This document shows positions 34,308 through 38,338 of a DNA stretch of 38,338 bases, in pieces. The stretch covers positions 1-38,338 of the forward strand of contig JANXZG010000149.1 of NCBI GenBank assembly GCA_025355645.1. The letters are read 5' to 3'. Under the pieces are notes generated by a model. It saw only the letters and a list, made by a program, of their open reading frames with translations. It did not search any database and was not told the origin of the DNA. How positions within the stretch are numbered: position 1 is the stretch's first letter; every line of letters begins with the position of its first letter. The position numbers were made by a program, and so were the translations under genes. Source of the stretch: Gammaproteobacteria bacterium (GTDB lineage Bacteria > Pseudomonadota > Gammaproteobacteria > Steroidobacterales > Steroidobacteraceae).

Positions 34308-34369
34308 TTTCGCCCGCCGACCTGTAGGTCTTGTCGAGTACTTGGCGGCGTTCCCGATGCTATTCGTCC

Positions 34370-35077
34370 TCAGGCCTTCCAGGGCCCCGTCTCGGATGCC
34401 GGCGGCGCACCGGGCCCGGTAACCCTGCGCTTGGGCGGCTGCATCGGGCGCTTCTCGATCACGAGGACGCTATCGTAAAAATGAAGCGAGTGGGCACTGC
34501 GAGTGAAATCGCTGATACGCGGCTCGCGCTGATGTTTCGAGTACCACGGGATCTTCGAGTGCCAGGCATTCAGGCTATCGATGAGGTTCTTGCTGTATTC
34601 GACAAAGGTCCCGCGACCCTTGTACTTACCGCCCCAGGCCGTGCGGTACGAGGTATGCATGTCCTCACATAAATAAACGCCGTCCGCTGCGACATGGCCA
34701 AATAGTTCCTCGAAGGTGTGGATCTGCTGCTTCATCGAGTGCCCGCCGTCATCCAGCAGGATGTCCAGCCGTGGTAGCGTTTGCGCGACTGTTCGCAGGA
34801 ACTGGCGATCCTCCTGGTCACCGATCAGGATCTTGATCTGGTCCTCCTCGAATTCCTTGCACCTGGGATCGACATCGATGCCCCAGATCTGCGCCTTGGG
34901 TCCAAAGTACTCCTTCCACATCTGCAGCGAGCCGCCCTGGTAGACGCCGATCTCCAGCATGTTGACTGCGGTACCGCGATAGCGGGAGAAATGCCGGTCA
35001 TAGATCTCGAAGTAATGTTCCCATTTGTCGATGACACGACCGGTGTTTTGCGAAAAGTACCGCTCGAGGTCGTTCAT
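34370..35077 (-). CDS. Class I SAM-dependent methyltransferase
   Basis: The 235-residue protein has a Rossmann-type methyltransferase core. Motif I is NMLEIGVYQGGSLQMWKEYF (about residues 39-58), the acidic end of strand 2 is in IWGIDVDP, and LDILLDDGGHSMKQQ follows. The HYFEIYDRHFSRYRG lead and the GGSLQMWKEYFGP phrase resemble O-methyltransferases of the CmcI, MycE and rhamnosyl type in natural-product and sugar modification. Its ATG is separated by one base from the acyl-CoA dehydrogenase stop, so it is the last gene of the carnitine dehydrogenase operon. Its link to carnitine metabolism is unclear, and the substrate is unknown. The C-terminal 25 residues are proline-rich and probably disordered. 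Confidence 0.85.
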   Translation of the reverse strand: MNDLERYFSQNTGRVIDKWEHYFEIYDRHFSRYRGTAVNMLEIGVYQGGSLQMWKEYFGPKAQIWGIDVDPRCKEFEEDQIKILIGDQEDRQFLRTVAQTLPRLDILLDDGGHSMKQQIHTFEELFGHVAADGVYLCEDMHTSYRTAWGGKYKGRGTFVEYSKNLIDSLNAWHSKIPWYSKHQREPRISDFTRSAHSLHFYDSVLVIEKRPMQPPKRRVTGPGAPPASETGPWKA

Positions 35078-35078
35078 G

Positions 35079-36242
35079 TCAGCCCCCTAAGGGCCGCAAC
35101 ATCGCGCGCGAGATAATGTGCCGCTGCACTTCGCTGGTGCCGTCCCAAATCCTCTCGATGCGCGCATCGCGCCAGATGCGCTCGAGCGGCAAGTCGCTCA
35201 TCAGTCCCATGCCGCCGTGAATCTGCAGGGCCTCATCCGCGACCATCGCCAGCATCTCGGTGGCCTTGAGCTTGGCCATCGCCATGTCGCTGTCGGTCGC
35301 TATTTGTTGATCGTTCTTCCAAGCGGCGTACATGACCAGCATCTCCGCCGCCCGAAGCTCCACAGCCATGTCGGCGAGCTTGAAGCTGACGCCCTGGAAC
35401 TTGCCAATCTGCTGGCCAAACTGCACCCGATCCACGGCCCATTGCGTGGCGAGCTCAAGCGCCCGCTCAGCGCGCCCGAGGCAGGTGGCCGCGACCTGCA
35501 GGCGGGTTGCCCCAAGCCAGGTGTTGGCCACGTCAAAGCCGCGGTGCAGTTCACCGAGGATCGCCGATTTTGGCACGCGGCAATTGTTGAACTCCAGGAT
35601 GCTGTTCGTATAGCCGCGATGCGAGACATTGCGATAACCGGGGCGGATCTCAAATCCCGGCGTGCCGCGATCTACCAGGAAGGCGGTCATTTTCTTGCGC
35701 TTGCCCTGCGCCGTGGTCTCCTCCGCGGTCGCAGCAAACAGGATGACGTAGTCAGAGTGATCGGCATGGCTGATGAAGTGCTTCGTGCCGTTGATCAGGA
35801 AGTCACCGCCGTCAGCGACTGCGCTCGTCTTCATGCCGCGAAGGTCCGAACCCGCGCCCGGTTCCGTCATCGCGAGGCACTCGGTGCGCTTGCCGCTCAC
35901 GGTAGGTATTAGGTAGCGCTCGCGCTGCTCGCCCTCGCAGGCGAGCAGGATGTTCGAGGGGCGGCCGACACAGGACCAGTGCAGCGCATAGTTGGCGCGC
36001 CCCAGTTCCTTCTCATACAGCGCCCAGCTCACGGTATCGAGGCCTGCGCCGCCAACCTCCGCAGGCATGTTCGCCGCATACAGGCCGGCATCGATCGCCT
36101 TGGCCTTCAGTTCGTGATACAGATCATCGCGCAGCACGCCGGTGCGCTCGACTTCCTCCTCATGCGGATACAGCTCGTTGATCACGAAATCGCGCGTCGA
36201 CTTGACGATCATTTGCTGTTCGTCGTTCAGTGCAAATTCCAT
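35079..36242 (-). CDS. Acyl-CoA dehydrogenase, candidate gamma-butyrobetainyl-CoA/crotonobetainyl-CoA oxidoreductase
   Basis: The 387-residue protein is a full-length acyl-CoA dehydrogenase: ECLAMTEPGAGSDLRGMKTS binds FAD and substrate, DRVQFGQQIGKFQ is the conserved helix, and ALQIHGGMGLMSDLP with IERIWDGTSEVQRHIISR closes the fold. The residue at the usual catalytic glutamate position is D367 in WDGTSEVQ. It passes electrons to ETF; no ETF gene is in the window. Lying with carnitine dehydrogenase and its regulator, it is a good candidate for the oxidation of gamma-butyrobetainyl-CoA to crotonobetainyl-CoA, the reverse of E. coli CaiA. That substrate is inferred. GGAGGG is a strong ribosome binding site, and the ATG is 4 bases after the TetR gene. 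Confidence 0.88.
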   Translation of the reverse strand: MEFALNDEQQMIVKSTRDFVINELYPHEEEVERTGVLRDDLYHELKAKAIDAGLYAANMPAEVGGAGLDTVSWALYEKELGRANYALHWSCVGRPSNILLACEGEQRERYLIPTVSGKRTECLAMTEPGAGSDLRGMKTSAVADGGDFLINGTKHFISHADHSDYVILFAATAEETTAQGKRKKMTAFLVDRGTPGFEIRPGYRNVSHRGYTNSILEFNNCRVPKSAILGELHRGFDVANTWLGATRLQVAATCLGRAERALELATQWAVDRVQFGQQIGKFQGVSFKLADMAVELRAAEMLVMYAAWKNDQQIATDSDMAMAKLKATEMLAMVADEALQIHGGMGLMSDLPLERIWRDARIERIWDGTSEVQRHIISRAMLRPLGG

Positions 36243-36246
36243 CGGC

Positions 36247-36843
36247 TTATCCCTCCGCCCATTGCTGCAGCAGCTCGAGCTGCAGACGCAACTGCGCGAT
36301 TTGTGTTGCCGCCGGCCAGTCGGCAGGACTGGTGACGGCGCTCGCCGTCAACCCGTTGATGAAGGTTACCACCGAGCGCAGCGCCTGCTCACGGCGGGGT
36401 TTTGGCCAGCGGCTCGAGCGCGGCCAGTGGGTTGCAAAGCAGCGCTCGAACAGTCGCATGTATTCCCGGTGCACCCAGGCATTCAAGCGCTTGAGCGTCT
36501 TGTCCGCCGACACCTGCCCCCAGAACGCCATCCAGAACGCGCATTCGATGAAGCGCTGCTTGTCGAGCGCCAACGCCTCGGATAACACCGCCAGCAGGTC
36601 AGCATCCCCCTCGCCCTGGCGCCGCTGCAGGCGCTCCTCGATACGCTTTAGTATCAGGCGCAGTGCGGCCAGGATAATGTCCTGCTTGGAGTCATAATAA
36701 TGGGCGACCATGCCGGTCGTATAGCCGGCGGTGCGCGCGATGCGTGCGATCGTCGCCTGCCGAAAACCATATTCGGCGACGACCTGGCAAGCGACCTGCG
36801 CAATCTCCTCGCGACGCTGCTCGTGATCAACAATCTTGGGCAT
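36247..36843 (-). CDS. TetR family regulator, BetI-like
   Basis: The 198-residue protein has an N-terminal TetR helix-turn-helix (EEIAQVACQVVAEYGFRQAT, IARIARTAGYTTGMVAHYY, DSKQDIILAAL). Its C-terminal half (AFWMAFWGQVSADKTLKRLN) resembles the ligand domain of BetI. The start MPKIVDHEQRREEI also resembles BetI. It is probably a repressor that responds to a quaternary amine or a CoA ester. It lies inside the operon, 11 bases after carnitine dehydrogenase and 4 bases before the acyl-CoA dehydrogenase, so autoregulation of that operon is the simplest model. It is not beside betBA, so the name betI is not given. Confidence 0.87.
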   Translation of the reverse strand: MPKIVDHEQRREEIAQVACQVVAEYGFRQATIARIARTAGYTTGMVAHYYDSKQDIILAALRLILKRIEERLQRRQGEGDADLLAVLSEALALDKQRFIECAFWMAFWGQVSADKTLKRLNAWVHREYMRLFERCFATHWPRSSRWPKPRREQALRSVVTFINGLTASAVTSPADWPAATQIAQLRLQLELLQQWAEG

Positions 36844-36854
36844 GGCGAGCGAGG

Positions 36855-38336
36855 CTACCCGTTGGCCTGACCGATGTGCCGGCCCGCTTCTGCGGGCCTT
36901 GGCCGCTTGGCATGCGCCTGACGCAGGTGGTCGAGCTTCGCGAGCAGCGCGGCGCCCATGGGCGCGGCCTTTGCCGCGCGGTTGTCGACATGCAGGTGCA
37001 TCTGCTCGCCCGTTGCGATCGTCGCGCCGCTGATGCCGTGCTCGAGCCGATGAAACACGTGCAGGCGCTTGTCATCGACCGACAGGATCTGGGTATCGAC
37101 GCGCAGCGGATCGCCCGCCTTCGCCTCCCCCTCGTGCTTAATATGGCTCTCGACCGTGTAGAACATATGCCCGCCATCGCGGTACGCCTGATCGATGCCG
37201 ACCTTGCGGTACAGCGCGTCAGTCGCTTCGCCGAACAGCTGGGTGTAGCGAAAATCGGACATGTGCCCGTTGTAGTCGATCCAGTCGGGACGCACGCTGG
37301 CGATAAGATGCAGCGCGGTGCCTGAATCCTCTGCGAGGTCGCCCGCGTGCGTCGCGGCATCGCGGTACAGGCGCTCCTCGACTGCGCGCAGCGTGGCGCC
37401 GGCACCGATATTGTACTGTCGCAGGACCTGCTGGATGGCAACCAGGTAATCATCCCGTAGTCGCTCGAGTTCGCGGATCGAGCGTCCGGCCGCTTGCTCC
37501 TGCGTGCCCTCGACCATGCGATCAATCAGCGTCTCGGTCAGCTCGGGCGCCTCGAGTTTAGTCCAAGGCCATTTTAAGCAGGGACCGAACTGGGCGAGCA
37601 TGTGGCGCATGCCGCTCTCGCCCCCCGCGAGGTGATAGATCATGTTCGTGCCCATCGCCGCCCAGCGCAGGCCCGGTCCGTAGACGATCGACTCGTCGAG
37701 TTCACCCGTGGTCGCGATGCCCTCATTGACCATGTGCAGGATTTCGCGCCAGATCGCCTCCTGCAGGCGGTCCGTCAGGTGCCCCGGGATTTCCTTGCGA
37801 ACGTGCAGCGTATGCATGCCGATGTAGCGAAGGAAAATGCCGGCAGCCTCGATCGTAGCAGGGCTGGTGCGGGCCCCGCCCACGAGTTCGACCAGCGGCA
37901 GCAGATACACGGGGTTGAACGGATGCGCGACCAGGAAGCGCTGCGGCACCAGCATGTCGCGCTGCAGGTCGGTGGGTGTGAGCCCTGAGGTGCTGGACGC
38001 GATGATCACGTCGGGCGCCGCATGCCGGCTGACCTGCGCGAGCATGCGCTGCTTCAACTCGAGTACTTCCGGGATATTCTCCTGGATGTAGTCGGCGCGC
38101 TCGGCCATCACGCGAAGATCCGTGGTAAAGGTAAGCTTGCCCTTCGGCGGCAGAGGCGCGAAGGTCAGGCGCGCAAGCGCCGGTTCCGCGTTGGCAACTG
38201 CCCCGCGTATCCAGCTTTCCATTTCCGGCTTGACGTCGGCGGCGATCACGTCGATGCCGTAATGCAGCGCGCGCGCAGCCCAGCCACCGCCGATCACTCC
38301 CGTACCCAACAGACCCATTGTCCTGACTGTTCGCAT
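36855..38336 (-). CDS. cdhA: Carnitine 3-dehydrogenase fused to betainyl-CoA thioesterase domain
   Basis: The 493-residue protein has two parts. Residues 1 to about 320 are a 3-hydroxyacyl-CoA dehydrogenase-like carnitine dehydrogenase: NAD motif GLLGTGVIGGGWAARAL, SSTSGL, catalytic H138 and E150 in AHPFNPVYLLPLVE, and KEIPGHLTDRLQEAIWRE, all as in Pseudomonas CdhA. Residues from about 340 form a 4HBT hotdog domain (RPDWIDYNGHMSDFRYTQLF, then DKRLHVFHRLEHG). It oxidises L-carnitine to 3-dehydrocarnitine with NAD+. The fused domain would hydrolyse betainyl-CoA made later by CdhC; such fusions are known from Sinorhizobium. The ATG at 38336 is two bases from the window edge, so upstream sequence and ribosome binding site are not visible, and a further upstream start cannot be excluded. 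Confidence 0.92.
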   Translation of the reverse strand: MRTVRTMGLLGTGVIGGGWAARALHYGIDVIAADVKPEMESWIRGAVANAEPALARLTFAPLPPKGKLTFTTDLRVMAERADYIQENIPEVLELKQRMLAQVSRHAAPDVIIASSTSGLTPTDLQRDMLVPQRFLVAHPFNPVYLLPLVELVGGARTSPATIEAAGIFLRYIGMHTLHVRKEIPGHLTDRLQEAIWREILHMVNEGIATTGELDESIVYGPGLRWAAMGTNMIYHLAGGESGMRHMLAQFGPCLKWPWTKLEAPELTETLIDRMVEGTQEQAAGRSIRELERLRDDYLVAIQQVLRQYNIGAGATLRAVEERLYRDAATHAGDLAEDSGTALHLIASVRPDWIDYNGHMSDFRYTQLFGEATDALYRKVGIDQAYRDGGHMFYTVESHIKHEGEAKAGDPLRVDTQILSVDDKRLHVFHRLEHGISGATIATGEQMHLHVDNRAAKAAPMGAALLAKLDHLRQAHAKRPRPAEAGRHIGQANG

Positions 38337-38338
38337 TT

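Noticed and set aside
1..38338. CRISPR arrays, tRNA or rRNA genes, insertion sequences and phage genes
   Set aside because: I found no regularly spaced repeats, no tRNA- or rRNA-like sequence and no transposase, integrase or phage structural protein among the translated frames.

Overview
The window looks like a chromosomal segment of a GC-rich, aerobic, Gram-negative proteobacterium. A gammaproteobacterium fits best: there is a TonB-dependent receptor, lipoprotein and Sec signal peptides, a GlxA-type AraC regulator and a Pseudomonas-like set of carnitine genes. The genus cannot be read from the sequence. No rRNA, tRNA, CRISPR array, insertion sequence or phage gene was seen. The dominant theme is catabolism of quaternary ammonium compounds (choline, glycine betaine, dimethylglycine, sarcosine, carnitine and probably gamma-butyrobetaine or crotonobetaine).

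Layout. (1) 1-10619, uptake and oxidation block: a TPR-like exported protein cut by the left edge (minus), an MFS transporter (plus), an amidohydrolase translationally coupled to a Rieske oxygenase of the GbcA/Stc2 type (minus), then a TPR-sulfotransferase and a TonB-dependent receptor (plus). (2) 10650-21112, demethylation block: a GbdR-like regulator (minus) diverges from a tight plus-strand operon of dimethylglycine dehydrogenase, soxB, soxD, soxA, soxG, an exported phosphodiesterase of the nucleotide pyrophosphatase family and an NTF2-like protein. (3) 21155-27372, choline block: betB-betA (minus) diverge from a choline ABC transporter, made of a binding-protein/permease fusion and its ATPase (plus). 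(4) 27460-31695, carnitine operon 1 (plus): cdhC (3-dehydrocarnitine cleavage), a betainyl-CoA thioesterase, an ADP-forming acyl-CoA synthetase and a CaiD-like hydratase. (5) 31696-34330, an apparently unrelated block: a frameshifted DUF486 membrane-protein gene, a seven-repeat beta-propeller lipoprotein and a small exported cupin with a near-consensus promoter. (6) 34370-38336, carnitine operon 2 (minus): carnitine 3-dehydrogenase fused to a thioesterase, a BetI-like TetR regulator, an acyl-CoA dehydrogenase and a SAM methyltransferase.

Inferred combined route: gamma-butyrobetaine or crotonobetaine could be activated to a CoA ester, desaturated by the acyl-CoA dehydrogenase, hydrated by the CaiD-like enzyme and released as carnitine. 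CdhA then makes 3-dehydrocarnitine, and CdhC with acetyl-CoA makes betainyl-CoA plus acetoacetate. A thioesterase frees glycine betaine. Choline enters through the ABC transporter and is oxidised to betaine by BetA and BetB. Betaine would be demethylated to dimethylglycine (the Rieske protein is the only local candidate), then to sarcosine (DMGDH) and glycine (SoxBDAG). The separate steps are standard. The unusual points are the combination, the ADP-forming synthetase, the two thioesterase copies, the fused choline transporter subunit and the coupled phosphodiesterase.
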